Shown here: in pieces, positions 17,167 through 26,079 of the stretch | Numbering within the stretch: position 1 is the first letter of the stretch | Layout of the letters: each line of letters opens with the position of its first letter | Assembly: GCF_023161665.1 (NCBI RefSeq) | Contig: NZ_JALNTW010000020.1 | Coordinates: 16,039-80,038 of the forward strand | Reading direction: 5' to 3' | DNA: 64,000 nucleotides | DNA from: Shewanella sp. 1CM18E | GTDB lineage: Bacteria; Pseudomonadota; Gammaproteobacteria; Enterobacterales; Shewanellaceae | Notes under the pieces: generated by a model | The model's database searches: none | Seen by the model: the letters and a program-made list of their open reading frames with translations, nothing else | Told to the model about the DNA's origin: nothing | Translations under genes and position numbers: made by a program

Positions 17167-19547
17167 AAACGAACCTTAAGAAGTCGAAGACTATTGCTGA
17201 CAACGATCAATGAACTTGCAGACATGCCAATTGCCGCAATATATGGCGCTACGTGACCTGTTACCGCCAAAGGAATAATAAATAGATTATACCCTAGCGC
17301 CCAGAATAAGTTTTGTTTGATAATGCGCCCGGTGAGCTTAGCAACGTTAACCGCATCAGCAAAACGAGACAGATTATCGCCTAATAGAATAATGTCAGCA
17401 CTATTTTTTGATATAGCTGCGCCGCTACCCATAGCAATAGAAAGGTTGGCACCGGCAAGAACTGGCGCGTCATTGATGCCATCGCCGAACATAGCAACTT
17501 GGCCATGCTGCTGGAACTGGTCTATCAGTTCTAGTTTACCTTGAGGCGATAGGCCTTGATGGGTATCACTGATCCCAAGACGTTTGCCTAAAGCAACAAC
17601 TTCTGTCGAATTATCGCCACTAGCGATACTAAGCTTACAACCAATCTGTTTTAGTTGCTTAACAGCAAGCTCTGTTTCTGGTCGCACTTCATCATTTAAA
17701 CTGACTTTAGCTTGGAGCACGCCGTCACAGCTTAACCAAATGGTAGTGCTATCTTCTACGTCACTACTGCCATTTACAAACTGTTGGCTACCCACTTTGC
17801 AAAAGCGGCCATTCACATAACCTGATAGGCCATTGCCGACAATGCTTTGTCTGTCGCTAACGTTATCGCTTTTATCAAAAAATGGCGTAAACGCTTTAGC
17901 TATCGGGTGTAAAGAGCCTGCCTCTAGTGCGGCGATATAAGTTAGTGCTTCTTTCTTTGAAAGCTCGCCGCTAAGCTCGACCTCGGCAATGGACAGTGAA
18001 CCTAATGTTAGCGTGCCGGTTTTGTCAAAAACCACATGTTGAATTTTTGGTAGGCGCTCAAACACACCAGAGCGGCGGGTGATAATACCAAGTCGAGTCA
18101 TAATCGCGGTGCCGCAGGTAACCGCTGTCGGCGTTGCTAAAGCAAGGGCACAAGGGCAGGTTGCAACAAGCACAGACAAGGTGATCCAAAACGCATCTTC
18201 AGGTGAGTAAAAATACCAAAATAGATAAGTGAGTGTTGCGATAAGTAAAATTGCTGCTGTAAAGTAGTTCGAAAACCGATCGGCGTATAACGCAATTTTG
18301 GGTTTATTGTTAGACGCTATTTCTTGCAGACGAATGATCTCGGAAACCAGTTGATCTTGTCCAAGGGCTGTTACCTTAACCAGTATGGGCTGCTCAATAT
18401 TAATGGTGCCAGCAAAAACTTCAGCATCAAGCTCTTTAGTAAGCGGCATTTGCTCACCGGTCAACATAGCCTCATTAACTGCAGTCGTGCCTTCAACCAC
18501 CACACCATCGGCTGCGATGACTTCACCTGGTTTAACTAAGATTACATCGCCAATCGCTAAACGCTTTGCTGGCACTTCTTCAAAACCATCGGTTGTTTTT
18601 AACTGAGCAGTTAACGGTACTAATTTATGTAGATTACTCGAACTGACAGATGCCTTTTGACGTGCGTTTTGCTCAAAGAAACGGCCTAACAACAAGAAGA
18701 AAGTAAACATGGACACAGATTCAAAATAGACTTCACCTGTGCCATTAATTGTTTCGATACAACTTGCGATATAAGCGCCGCAAATCGCGATACTGACAGA
18801 AACGTCCATATTGAGTCTGCCCATTAGCATTGAGCGAACTGCACTAAAATAAAACGGCTGAGCTGAATAGAATACGACTGGTGCGGCAAACAGCATGCTG
18901 ACCCAGCGGAAATAGTCGCGGTACTCAGTATCAAGATCGTTGAAATAACCAGAATAGAGGGCGAGGGCAAACATCATCACCTGCATGGTGGCAAAGCCCG
19001 CAAGGCCGAGTCTTAATAAGAATTTACGGCTGTCTTTCTTACTTTTGGTTTCTTGCTCATCTACCTGAAAAGGTGCCGCTTGATAACCAATTTGGCTAAT
19101 TTGGTTAAGAATTTCACTTAACTTAATGGTTTCGCTGTCCCAAGCAATCAACGCGCGTTGGGTTGTAGAATTAACTTGAATTTTGGCGACACCTTCAAGT
19201 TTATTGATTTTATGTTCAATCAACCATGCACAAGCAGCGCAGGTAATACCGTCGACTGTCAGTGACACTTCACTTAAGGAGTCGCGCTGTTGAATAAAGT
19301 CTTGTTGTACTTCAGGGAGATCATAAGCGCTAAAGTTAGACAATTCCTCAGGGACCAATGCAGTTTGCTTGCTGCCAGGTTCTGTGCGGAACTTATAATA
19401 GTTGGTTAGTCCGGCATCGATAATTGCCTGCGAAACAGCTTGGCAGCCTGGACAACACATTAACTGCTCAACATCATTAATGCGGGTGGTAAATTGCTGT
19501 CCTGTTAAAACAGGTTCATTACAATGAAAGCAGTTTGCTTGACTCAT
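17163..19547 (-). CDS. ccoI: Copper-translocating P-type ATPase CcoI/FixI
   Basis: 794 residues. It exports copper from the cytoplasm for cbb3 CuB assembly. In order: an N-terminal zinc-ribbon-like CFHCNEPV..CCPGC, a heavy-metal domain with GITCAACAW, membrane helices, the actuator TGEQMPLTKE, the transmembrane CPC (VATCPCALALATPTA), the phosphorylation motif DKTGTLTLG, the nucleotide-domain HP (SLHPIAKA) and the hinge GDGINDAPVLA. All key residues are intact. It lies between ccoS and fixH; no ccoG gene is present in this cluster. Confidence 0.95.
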   Translation of the reverse strand: MSQANCFHCNEPVLTGQQFTTRINDVEQLMCCPGCQAVSQAIIDAGLTNYYKFRTEPGSKQTALVPEELSNFSAYDLPEVQQDFIQQRDSLSEVSLTVDGITCAACAWLIEHKINKLEGVAKIQVNSTTQRALIAWDSETIKLSEILNQISQIGYQAAPFQVDEQETKSKKDSRKFLLRLGLAGFATMQVMMFALALYSGYFNDLDTEYRDYFRWVSMLFAAPVVFYSAQPFYFSAVRSMLMGRLNMDVSVSIAICGAYIASCIETINGTGEVYFESVSMFTFFLLLGRFFEQNARQKASVSSSNLHKLVPLTAQLKTTDGFEEVPAKRLAIGDVILVKPGEVIAADGVVVEGTTAVNEAMLTGEQMPLTKELDAEVFAGTINIEQPILVKVTALGQDQLVSEIIRLQEIASNNKPKIALYADRFSNYFTAAILLIATLTYLFWYFYSPEDAFWITLSVLVATCPCALALATPTAVTCGTAIMTRLGIITRRSGVFERLPKIQHVVFDKTGTLTLGSLSIAEVELSGELSKKEALTYIAALEAGSLHPIAKAFTPFFDKSDNVSDRQSIVGNGLSGYVNGRFCKVGSQQFVNGSSDVEDSTTIWLSCDGVLQAKVSLNDEVRPETELAVKQLKQIGCKLSIASGDNSTEVVALGKRLGISDTHQGLSPQGKLELIDQFQQHGQVAMFGDGINDAPVLAGANLSIAMGSGAAISKNSADIILLGDNLSRFADAVNVAKLTGRIIKQNLFWALGYNLFIIPLAVTGHVAPYIAAIGMSASSLIVVSNSLRLLKVRL

Positions 19548-19612
19548 GAAATGTGATTCTTTTTATAAGATTGAAACCCGCTGCGATAGCAACGGGTTAG
19601 GGCGAAAGCGGT

Positions 19613-20092
19613 TTAGTTTAACCAGTACTCTTGATCATCTTTTAATGCAACGCGCTGCTGAATGCGCCAGGTTTGATCATAACCTTCAATTCTGACTTCC
19701 CAAGGACCTGAAATAGGCTGCGCTAAATCGATTCGATAAACCCCATTTGCATCGGCCGTGACGATTTGAGAGAAATCACGTTCAGCTAGTGTTGGGTGGA
19801 AAAAGCTAATACTTAATGCAGCAAGGTAAGTGTCGCCGCCATGCTGTGAGATCTCAACATACTTGTCGTCAAACTCAAGTAGGTAGTTCATGCCTAGTTG
19901 CTTTGCTTGCTTGATCTTACGAAGGTCAATATTAATTCCTTTACCTTCTTTGTAATAATCTTCAGTCACTAATGGATCTTGATTATCAATAGCAACGATT
20001 AATAAGTTGATACTGGCAACAACGGCACATAACGGCAATATGATAAGAAACCAAGGCCAAAACTGCTTATACCAGGGTTGTGGAGTAGACAT
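19613..20092 (-). CDS. ccoH: FixH/CcoH cbb3 oxidase assembly protein
   Basis: 159 residues with one N-terminal membrane anchor (FWPWFLIILPLCAVVASINLLIVA) and the family motif VTEDYYKEGKGIN. The rest is a periplasmic beta-rich domain ending in QEYWLN. FixH/CcoH stays with the oxidase and helps assemble it. It lies 66 bp upstream of ccoI and is separated from ccoP by the terminator at 20181-20211, so the assembly genes probably have their own promoter. Confidence 0.92.
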   Translation of the reverse strand: MSTPQPWYKQFWPWFLIILPLCAVVASINLLIVAIDNQDPLVTEDYYKEGKGINIDLRKIKQAKQLGMNYLLEFDDKYVEISQHGGDTYLAALSISFFHPTLAERDFSQIVTADANGVYRIDLAQPISGPWEVRIEGYDQTWRIQQRVALKDDQEYWLN

Positions 20093-20180
20093 TATTTACC
20101 ACCTTTACTTATTAGAATAGTTGTTAAACTCTGGGAAAAAAGAAACGTCATTTTACCCATAAAAGTGTGAGTTATCACTT

Positions 20181-20211
20181 AAAAAAAAGGCCTCGTTTGT
20201 GACGAGGCCTT
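20181..20211 (-). terminator. Rho-independent terminator after ccoNOQP
   Basis: AAGGCCTCG (20187-20195) pairs with CGAGGCCTT (20203-20211) over a 7-nt loop. On the minus strand it is followed by eight Ts. It separates the structural oxidase genes from fixH. Confidence 0.88.
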
Positions 20212-20241
20212 GATATTACACTCGGTGTTAACCTGGTGTGA

Positions 20242-21198
20242 TTACTTGTTAGACAAGCTGTAAACGTAAGCTGTAATTACGTGAACTTTTTCTTCACCTA
20301 ATACATCTTTCCAAGCTGGCATTACACCTGTACGGCCATTCTTAACAGACTGGATAATTGCGCCACGACTACCGCCGTAAACCCAAGCATTATCAGTTAA
20401 GTTAGGTGCACCCATAAACTTGTTACCAGTGCCGTCCATACCATGACAAGCGAAACAGCCTTTCATGAATGAACCTTGGCCTTGTGCTGCAAGCGCTGCA
20501 TCGTGTTCACGACCAGATAGCTTAACAACATACTCAGCTAGACCTTCAAGCTCACTGTCTTCAATCGGTAAACCGCCTTTTGGTGGCATCATACCGTGAC
20601 GACCGTCCATGATAGAGGTTTTGATCGTCGCTAGCTCACCACCATATAACCAAGCATCGTCAGTTAGGTTAGGGAAGCCTTTGCTACCACGAGCATCACT
20701 ACCATGACACATTGCACAGTTTTGTAAGAATAAACGACCGCCAACTTTCAGCGCTTCTTCATTCTTAACCAACTCTTCAAGTGGGGTGTCAGCATAAGCC
20801 TTAAAGATAGGGCCATACTTTTCATCAGCATGTTTTACTTCTTGGTCATACTGAACCCAGCGGCCTTCGGCTTGAGCATCAATAACCGCTTGCTTCGATT
20901 CTTCAATCGTACGCACGCTTTGGTTTGAGCTTGTCCAACCTAAAAAGCCTTTAAAGCTACCAAGACCTGGGTAAAGTGCTAAATAAATCACACTGAACAC
21001 GATGGTAATGTAGAACATGTAACTCCACCACTTAGGCAGTGGATTGTTGAGTTCTTCAATACCGTCAAAGGTGTGACCCATTGACTCGCCTTCTTCTATG
21101 CCAGTGTCGTTCTTAGAACAAGCACGCAGTAAAACAACACAGCCAATGATTACAATTACCGTAAGAACGATAATCCATAAACTCCAGAAGTCACTCAT
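20242..21198 (-). CDS. ccoP: Cbb3 oxidase diheme subunit CcoP
   Basis: About 318 residues, with two N-terminal membrane helices and two periplasmic c-type heme domains. The heme motifs are CAMCH (near 175) and CFACH (near 260). LPKWWSYMFYITIVFSV is the family segment before the second helix. It delivers electrons to CcoO/CcoN. I start at ATG 21198, which shares one base with the ccoQ stop (TGATG). Confidence 0.96.
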   Translation of the reverse strand: MSDFWSLWIIVLTVIVIIGCVVLLRACSKNDTGIEEGESMGHTFDGIEELNNPLPKWWSYMFYITIVFSVIYLALYPGLGSFKGFLGWTSSNQSVRTIEESKQAVIDAQAEGRWVQYDQEVKHADEKYGPIFKAYADTPLEELVKNEEALKVGGRLFLQNCAMCHGSDARGSKGFPNLTDDAWLYGGELATIKTSIMDGRHGMMPPKGGLPIEDSELEGLAEYVVKLSGREHDAALAAQGQGSFMKGCFACHGMDGTGNKFMGAPNLTDNAWVYGGSRGAIIQSVKNGRTGVMPAWKDVLGEEKVHVITAYVYSLSNK

Positions 21199-21374
21199 CA
21201 CTTTTTGTCTCCTGAGCCGTTCGATACAGTATTAATTTCCTCATCAGAGAAAACCAAGTTAGCTGCATCGTCAAATTGCTTTTTTCGGCTCGAGCTATAT
21301 GCCCAAGCAAATATACCGACGAAGGTCACCATTACTACTATGGTTATCACTCCACGTAATGTGCCGTAATCCAT
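21198..21374 (-). CDS. ccoQ: Cbb3 oxidase small subunit CcoQ
   Basis: 58 residues read directly from the minus strand. It opens MDYGTLRGV, has one helix (ITIVVMVTFVGIFAWAYS) and then a polar tail containing KKQFDDAANL. This is the CcoQ layout and position (between ccoO and ccoP). GGAGG precedes the ATG. It is thought to stabilise the complex. Confidence 0.92.
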   Translation of the reverse strand: MDYGTLRGVITIVVMVTFVGIFAWAYSSSRKKQFDDAANLVFSDEEINTVSNGSGDKK

Positions 21375-21384
21375 ATTTGCCTCC

Positions 21385-21999
21385 TTATTTTAGCGCGTGG
21401 CCAAGTGATTGTAGATAAGCAATCAAAGCTTCAAGCTCTGTCTTATCTTTCACTGCGTCTTTAGCGCCAGCAATCTCTTCATCCGTGTACAAGTCGTGAG
21501 TTGGGTGAAGTTTACGCAAGATATCCATCTTCTCACCGGTAAGATCACCAGTCAGTTTGTTATCAGCTAACCAAGGATATGCAGGCATGTTTGATTGCGG
21601 TACAACAGCGCGCGGATCAATTAAGTGAACCTCATGCCATTTATCGCTATAACGACCACCAACACGAGCCAAATCTGGACCTGTACGCTTAGAACCCCAC
21701 TGGAATGGGTGATCCCAAACTGATTCACCCGCTACAGAGTAGTGGCCGTAACGTTCAGTTTCAGCACGTAAAGGACGGATCATTTGGCTGTGACAGTTAT
21801 AACAACCCTCACGAACGTAAATATCGCGACCTTCAATCTGTAGCGCCGTATAAGGGATTTGACCTTCTAGCGGCTCAGTTGTGTCTTCTTGGAATAAAAG
21901 GGGAGTGATCTCAACCAAGCTACCAAAGCTGATTGCGATAACAGTAAAGATCCCTAATAGACCGATGTTTTTCTCAACTATCTCGTGATTAAATTTCAT
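21385..21999 (-). CDS. ccoO: Cbb3 oxidase monoheme subunit CcoO
   Basis: 204 residues with an N-terminal membrane anchor (GLLGIFTVIAISFGSLVEI) and one c-type heme motif, EGCYNCHSQMIRPL. The axial Met lies in PQSNMPAYPWL. It passes electrons between CcoP and CcoN. It lies 12 bp after ccoN and 10 bp before ccoQ. Confidence 0.96.
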   Translation of the reverse strand: MKFNHEIVEKNIGLLGIFTVIAISFGSLVEITPLLFQEDTTEPLEGQIPYTALQIEGRDIYVREGCYNCHSQMIRPLRAETERYGHYSVAGESVWDHPFQWGSKRTGPDLARVGGRYSDKWHEVHLIDPRAVVPQSNMPAYPWLADNKLTGDLTGEKMDILRKLHPTHDLYTDEEIAGAKDAVKDKTELEALIAYLQSLGHALK

Positions 22000-22011
22000 C
22001 GAATCTACTCC

Positions 22012-23448
22012 TTAAGCTGCTTTTGCTTCAGCAATTGCTGGCAAAGAATCTTTAGGGGCCTTAACAGTACGGATCACGTTGTATGCCATTAAGAACATAC
22101 CTGTAAGGAAGAATACACCACCTAGGAAACGAACAAAGTAGAATGGGTAAGAGGCTTCTAAGCTTTCTACGAAGCTATAAGTCAATGTACCGTCAGAGTT
22201 AACTGCGCGCCACATCAGACCTTGCATTACACCAGAGATCCACATTGAAACGATATAAAGAACAGTACCGATTGTTGCCAACCAGAAATGAACGTTAATC
22301 AGGTTAGTGCTGTACATACGGCCGTGGCCAAATAGAACAGGGATCAAGTGGTATAGCGAACCAATTGACACCATAGCAACCCAGCCCAATGCACCAGAGT
22401 GAACGTGTCCAACAGTCCAGTCAGTGTAGTGAGATAGTGCGTTAACTGTTTTGATTGCCATCATTGGGCCTTCAAAGGTAGACATACCGTAGAAAGACAA
22501 TGAAACAACTAAGAAGCGCAAGATTGGGTCTGTACGAAGCTTATGCCATGCACCAGATAGGGTCATGATACCGTTAATCATACCACCCCAAGATGGAGCG
22601 AATAGGATCAGTGACATCACCATACCAAGTGACTGAGTCCAGTCTGGCAGTGCAGTGTAATGAAGGTGGTGAGGACCAGCCCAAATGTACAATGCAATTA
22701 GTGCCCAGAAGTGAACAATAGAAAGACGGTACGAATAAACAGGGCGACCAGCTTGCTTAGGTACAAAGTAGTACATCATACCAAGGAAGCCTGCTGTAAG
22801 CAGGAAGCCTACCGCGTTGTGACCATACCACCACTGAACCATAGCATCTACAGCACCACTATAAAGTGAGTAAGACTTGGTCATGGTTAGCGGCACAGCC
22901 ATAGAGTTAACTATGTGAAGTACAGCAACGGTAATAATAAAGGCACCGAAGAACCAGTTTGCCACGTAGATGTGGGAAGTAGTTCGTTTGACGATAGTAC
23001 CGAAGAACACCACAGCATAGGAGACCCATACAATGGTAATTGCGATATCAATTGGCCACTCTAGTTCAGCGTATTCTTTACCACTGGTAATACCAAGCGG
23101 TAAGCTGATAGCTGCCGATAGAATGATGGCTTGCCAACCCCAGAACGTAAATGCAGCTAACTTAGGTGCAAATAGTCGAGTTTGACAGGTGCGTTGAACG
23201 ATATAATAGGATGTGGCGAAAAGGGCTGAAGTACCAAACGCGAAAATCACGGCGTTCGTATGTAGAGGTCGTAGACGACTATACGTTAACCATGGGGTTT
23301 CAAAGTTTAGCTGCGGCCAGATTAACTGAGCTGCGATTAGTACACCTACTGCCATACCAACAATTCCCCACAAAACTGTGGTTAACGCGAATTGACGTAC
23401 GACGGTGTAGTTGTAATCAGCGCCTTGAGGCTGGGAATGGTTCATCAT
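22012..23448 (-). CDS. ccoN: Cbb3 oxidase catalytic subunit I CcoN
   Basis: 478 residues with about 12 membrane helices. It holds heme b and the heme b3-CuB centre that reduces oxygen at high affinity. Histidine-bearing helices typical of the family are visible: SRLRPLHTNAVIF, WWYGHNAVGFLLTAG, AGPHHLHYTALPDW and GHVHSGALGWVAM. It leads the ccoNOQP operon. Two FNR-type sites lie 158-215 bp upstream. Confidence 0.97.
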   Translation of the reverse strand: MMNHSQPQGADYNYTVVRQFALTTVLWGIVGMAVGVLIAAQLIWPQLNFETPWLTYSRLRPLHTNAVIFAFGTSALFATSYYIVQRTCQTRLFAPKLAAFTFWGWQAIILSAAISLPLGITSGKEYAELEWPIDIAITIVWVSYAVVFFGTIVKRTTSHIYVANWFFGAFIITVAVLHIVNSMAVPLTMTKSYSLYSGAVDAMVQWWYGHNAVGFLLTAGFLGMMYYFVPKQAGRPVYSYRLSIVHFWALIALYIWAGPHHLHYTALPDWTQSLGMVMSLILFAPSWGGMINGIMTLSGAWHKLRTDPILRFLVVSLSFYGMSTFEGPMMAIKTVNALSHYTDWTVGHVHSGALGWVAMVSIGSLYHLIPVLFGHGRMYSTNLINVHFWLATIGTVLYIVSMWISGVMQGLMWRAVNSDGTLTYSFVESLEASYPFYFVRFLGGVFFLTGMFLMAYNVIRTVKAPKDSLPAIAEAKAA

Positions 23449-23605
23449 ATTGCTTCCACTGCTTATTACTTATACTTATTGTTGTAGAGAAAAACTCTAC
23501 CCGATTAAATGACAAATAAACCTCAGCCTCCTATCGGAAACAAGGGTATTCTGTCAATATGTAACCCTGCATTTATTGAAGTAAAGCAAGGCAACGTCAT
23601 GATAC

Positions 23606-23619
23606 TTGAGCTATATCAA
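23606..23619. promoter_or_regulatory. FNR/EtrA box 1 in the ccoN divergent region
   Basis: TTGAGCTATATCAA: the left half TTGAG and right half ATCAA are separated by 4 bp, one mismatch from the FNR consensus. It lies 158 bp before the ccoN start. Confidence 0.65.
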
Positions 23620-23648
23620 AAAAGATAGGATTTAAGGGATGTGATAAG

Positions 23649-23662
23649 TTGATCTAGATCAA
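23649..23662. promoter_or_regulatory. FNR/EtrA box 2, perfect consensus
   Basis: TTGATCTAGATCAA is a perfect 14-bp TTGAT-N4-ATCAA palindrome. It is 201 bp from ccoN and 47 bp before the divergent lipoprotein gene at 23709. It may therefore serve that gene at least as much as the oxidase operon. Confidence 0.8.
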
Positions 23663-23708
23663 GGTTATCCATAGAATGTTAAAACAATTGATATAAAGGT
23701 TAATTATC

Positions 23709-24173
23709 GTGCAAGTTACTCACAAATCAGCAGTATTAGGATTTTTAGTAGCAGGTTTTTCTCTGTTGTTTCTACAAGGCTGCGAGCCTAATAACCCGCA
23801 GTTTACAGCGCCAAAGCCTATAGATACGAGTCTTTGTAGTTTTAAAACTGACGTTTGCGCCAAAACTGTTGCTGATGTTGATATTCAGTTAAGCGTCAAC
23901 CCATGGCAAGCCCCAAGCGAAAAGCCATTGACGCTAACACTTAACACTTCTAAGCCTGTTGAAAATCTAAAAGTAAAACTACAAGGCCGAGATATGTTTA
24001 TGGGCATTATCCCGGTGAATTTAACCCAAACCGATAAAACTGTTTATCAAGGTGAGTTAGTGTACGGTTCATGCAGCAGTGGTTATATGGTTTGGAGCAC
24101 TGTAGTGAGTTTTACAAGTGGTGGAGAGGAGGTGTTCACGACCTTTGACTTCCTTGCCGATCATCCGGGTTAA
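23709..24173 (+). CDS. Lipoprotein divergent from ccoN
   Basis: 154 residues starting at GTG. A lipoprotein signal (FLVAGFSLLFLQGC) puts the mature N-terminus at Cys25. Four further cysteines include a KTDVC and a GSCSSGYMVW. The beta-rich body with RDMFMGIIPVNL resembles small periplasmic proteins found with respiratory or copper genes, but I cannot name the family. It is transcribed away from ccoN with a perfect FNR box 47 bp upstream, so an oxygen-responsive role related to the cbb3 oxidase is likely (inference). Confidence 0.75.
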   Translation: MQVTHKSAVLGFLVAGFSLLFLQGCEPNNPQFTAPKPIDTSLCSFKTDVCAKTVADVDIQLSVNPWQAPSEKPLTLTLNTSKPVENLKVKLQGRDMFMGIIPVNLTQTDKTVYQGELVYGSCSSGYMVWSTVVSFTSGGEEVFTTFDFLADHPG

Positions 24174-24251
24174 AGCCTAACCAAGGCGCCAATAAATAAG
24201 CAGTTAGCAACAAAACCTAAAAGGGCAGCAGCGATTCAGCAAAAGAGTTGT

Positions 24252-24266
24252 TGATAATCATTATCA
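24252..24266. promoter_or_regulatory. Fur box
   Basis: TGATAATCATTATCA is a perfect 7-1-7 Fur palindrome, with further consensus bases (TTT) on the right. It lies 53 bp upstream of the Cys-rich small protein gene at 24319. Confidence 0.8.
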
Positions 24267-24318
24267 TTTAGGTATATTGAACTTAATTCTTGCCCTTAAT
24301 GCCCTTGGAGATAACATT

Positions 24319-24591
24319 ATGGCAACGCCAACTCGTCGGTTAAATATTAGTCTTCCTGAAGACAAAATCGCCCAGTTGATCCAACAAGGTGTGCTCTGCG
24401 CAGCCGATTTTAAATGCTTAGACTCAGAAACCAAGCAAGCCGTATGGCAGCTTTGCCTTTGGAGCTGTGAAAAACGAATTCATTGTGACAAGCAGTGCCA
24501 GGAAAGCTGCAAGTCACTATGTGGCGAATCCCTAAATAGGGAATCACAGTGTAGTGAATCAATGAATATTCTTACCTCTAAAATCGTATAA
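24319..24591 (+). CDS. Small cysteine-rich protein under a Fur box
   Basis: 90 residues starting at ATG 24319. The N-terminal half (MATPTRRLNISLPEDKIAQL) reads like a ribbon-helix or small helical domain; the C-terminal half has nine cysteines (VLC, FKC, QLC, WSC, HC, QC, SC, LC, QC). I prefer this start over one 14 codons earlier because the upstream part overlaps the regulatory region. No signal peptide is seen, so the protein is cytoplasmic and probably binds metal or an Fe-S cluster. I do not recognise a named family. A strong terminator follows. Confidence 0.75.
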   Translation: MATPTRRLNISLPEDKIAQLIQQGVLCAADFKCLDSETKQAVWQLCLWSCEKRIHCDKQCQESCKSLCGESLNRESQCSESMNILTSKIV

Positions 24592-24671
24592 GTTAAAGGC
24601 TTTTATCACTAGGGGCTTAATTCGTCACACAAGCCTATAAAACAAGCGTCACTTATCTAACGGGTAAAAAA

Positions 24672-24702
24672 GTGCTTTTACTTTGCTGTAAAGTAAAAGC
24701 AC
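24672..24702 (+). terminator. Strong bidirectional terminator
   Basis: GTGCTTTTACTTT (24672-24684), loop GCTGT, AAAGTAAAAGCAC (24690-24702): a 13-bp perfect stem with an A-run on the left and an AT-rich right flank. It isolates the Cys-rich protein gene from the integrase. Confidence 0.75.
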
Positions 24703-24735
24703 ATTATTGATATTGTTTTAAAAATTCCTGATTAT

Positions 24736-24750
24736 CGCCAATCAGTATAA
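24736..24750. repeat. Degenerate copy of the MITE end sequence
   Basis: CGCCAATCAGTATAA shares the CCAATCAGTATAA core of the 331-664 element ends. It lies 37 bp before the integrase start. No matching opposite end was found nearby. Confidence 0.45.
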
Positions 24751-24786
24751 AATGAGCTTATAGCTAATTTTATATGACGCCGTTTT

Positions 24787-26079
24787 ATGCAACTACCACC
24801 TGTTATCCCGCTTTTTGATTCCATCGATTATATTCAGCTTGGTAATCCAATCGTCAATCAACACATCACCCAATTGAGCCTAGCCAAGCTTGATGAAGCT
24901 GGTTTGGTTTTTGAGCTGGCAACCGATTGGTTGTTCGAACAGAAATACAATGAAAATAACTACAAGGCTTATCGCAGTGAATTAACCACGTTTTTACATT
25001 GGTGTTTTGATGTCGCCCAGCTCAACGTCAGCCAAGTCGGCCGCAAAGAAGTCGGCTTATACGTGGACTATTGCCAGCATCCGCCGCAAGCGCTGATCGC
25101 TTATTTTAACGTGGCGCAATTTAAGCAAGATAAAGACAGCGGTGAAAGGGCGCCTAATCCTGTGTGGCTACCATTTCGTGGCAGTAAAACCGATGGCAAG
25201 ACCAATCCTTATGTTCTCAGTGACAGTGCACTTAAAACCAAAGTGGCGATCTTATCCAGTTTCTTTAGTTATTTGATGAGCGAAGATTACTGCGAAAAAA
25301 ACCCAGCGCAAATGTGGCTTAATAAAAGTCGGTTCTCTTCAAGCAGAAAGTATCGATTAAATAGCGACGATGACAATCAACTGGCGTTCACTGAGTTGCA
25401 ATGGTCTTACATTATGGCAACCGTTGAAAAGCTTGCCAAAGAGCAGCCCGATTTACATCAGCGAAGCTTGTTTTTAATTAAGCTTATTTACTCATGTTAC
25501 TTACGCGTTTCAGAAGTGTCGGCAAGGGCGGGCTATTCACCGGTGATGAGCCAATTTAAACACAACAGCCAAACCGGTATTTGGCGATTCCATATCCCTA
25601 AAAGTAAAGGCGGTAAGAGTAGAAGTGTGGCGATCTCTAAAGCATTGTTAGCAGCACTTGTTGATTACAGGCGTTACTTAAAGCTAAGTGATTACCCATC
25701 AGCAACTGAGCAACATCCGTTAATCGTCAGACAAAAAGCCGCAGGGCGCGGGCGCGATGCAGGCTTGATTAACGCTAACCTGGGAATACGTCAAATTCGC
25801 GAAGAAGTCGACAAAATCATTGAAAATGCAGCTAATGGTATCGAACGTGACGGCTTTGTGAGTGATGCCGAGCAAATGCGCAGCCTAAGTATTCATAATA
25901 TTCGCCATACAGGCATTACCCATGACATCAATATTAATGGTAGACCGTTATCGCATGTGCAAGCCGATGCAGGCCATGAAAGTATCGATACCACCTCACA
26001 ATATTTACACACCTCGCAAATCGAGCGGCATGAAAGTGCACAGAATAAGTCTTTTGATAGATTGCAGGGGATTGAATGA
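24787..26079 (+). CDS. Tyrosine recombinase / phage-type integrase
   Basis: 430 residues. The N-terminal part (residues ~50-190) has a SAM-like core-binding domain (NNYKAYRSELTTFLHWCF). The catalytic domain shows the first Arg in CYLRVSEVSARAG, a lysine-containing KSKGGKSRSVAIS beta-hairpin, HNIRHTG (H-x-x-R), AGHESIDTTSQYLH with the second His and the nucleophilic Tyr. All catalytic residues are present. There is no excisionase, phage or conjugation gene beside it, and no tRNA. It opens the accessory region to its right, so it may be an island integrase or a lone chromosomal recombinase. Confidence 0.88.
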   Translation: MQLPPVIPLFDSIDYIQLGNPIVNQHITQLSLAKLDEAGLVFELATDWLFEQKYNENNYKAYRSELTTFLHWCFDVAQLNVSQVGRKEVGLYVDYCQHPPQALIAYFNVAQFKQDKDSGERAPNPVWLPFRGSKTDGKTNPYVLSDSALKTKVAILSSFFSYLMSEDYCEKNPAQMWLNKSRFSSSRKYRLNSDDDNQLAFTELQWSYIMATVEKLAKEQPDLHQRSLFLIKLIYSCYLRVSEVSARAGYSPVMSQFKHNSQTGIWRFHIPKSKGGKSRSVAISKALLAALVDYRRYLKLSDYPSATEQHPLIVRQKAAGRGRDAGLINANLGIRQIREEVDKIIENAANGIERDGFVSDAEQMRSLSIHNIRHTGITHDININGRPLSHVQADAGHESIDTTSQYLHTSQIERHESAQNKSFDRLQGIE

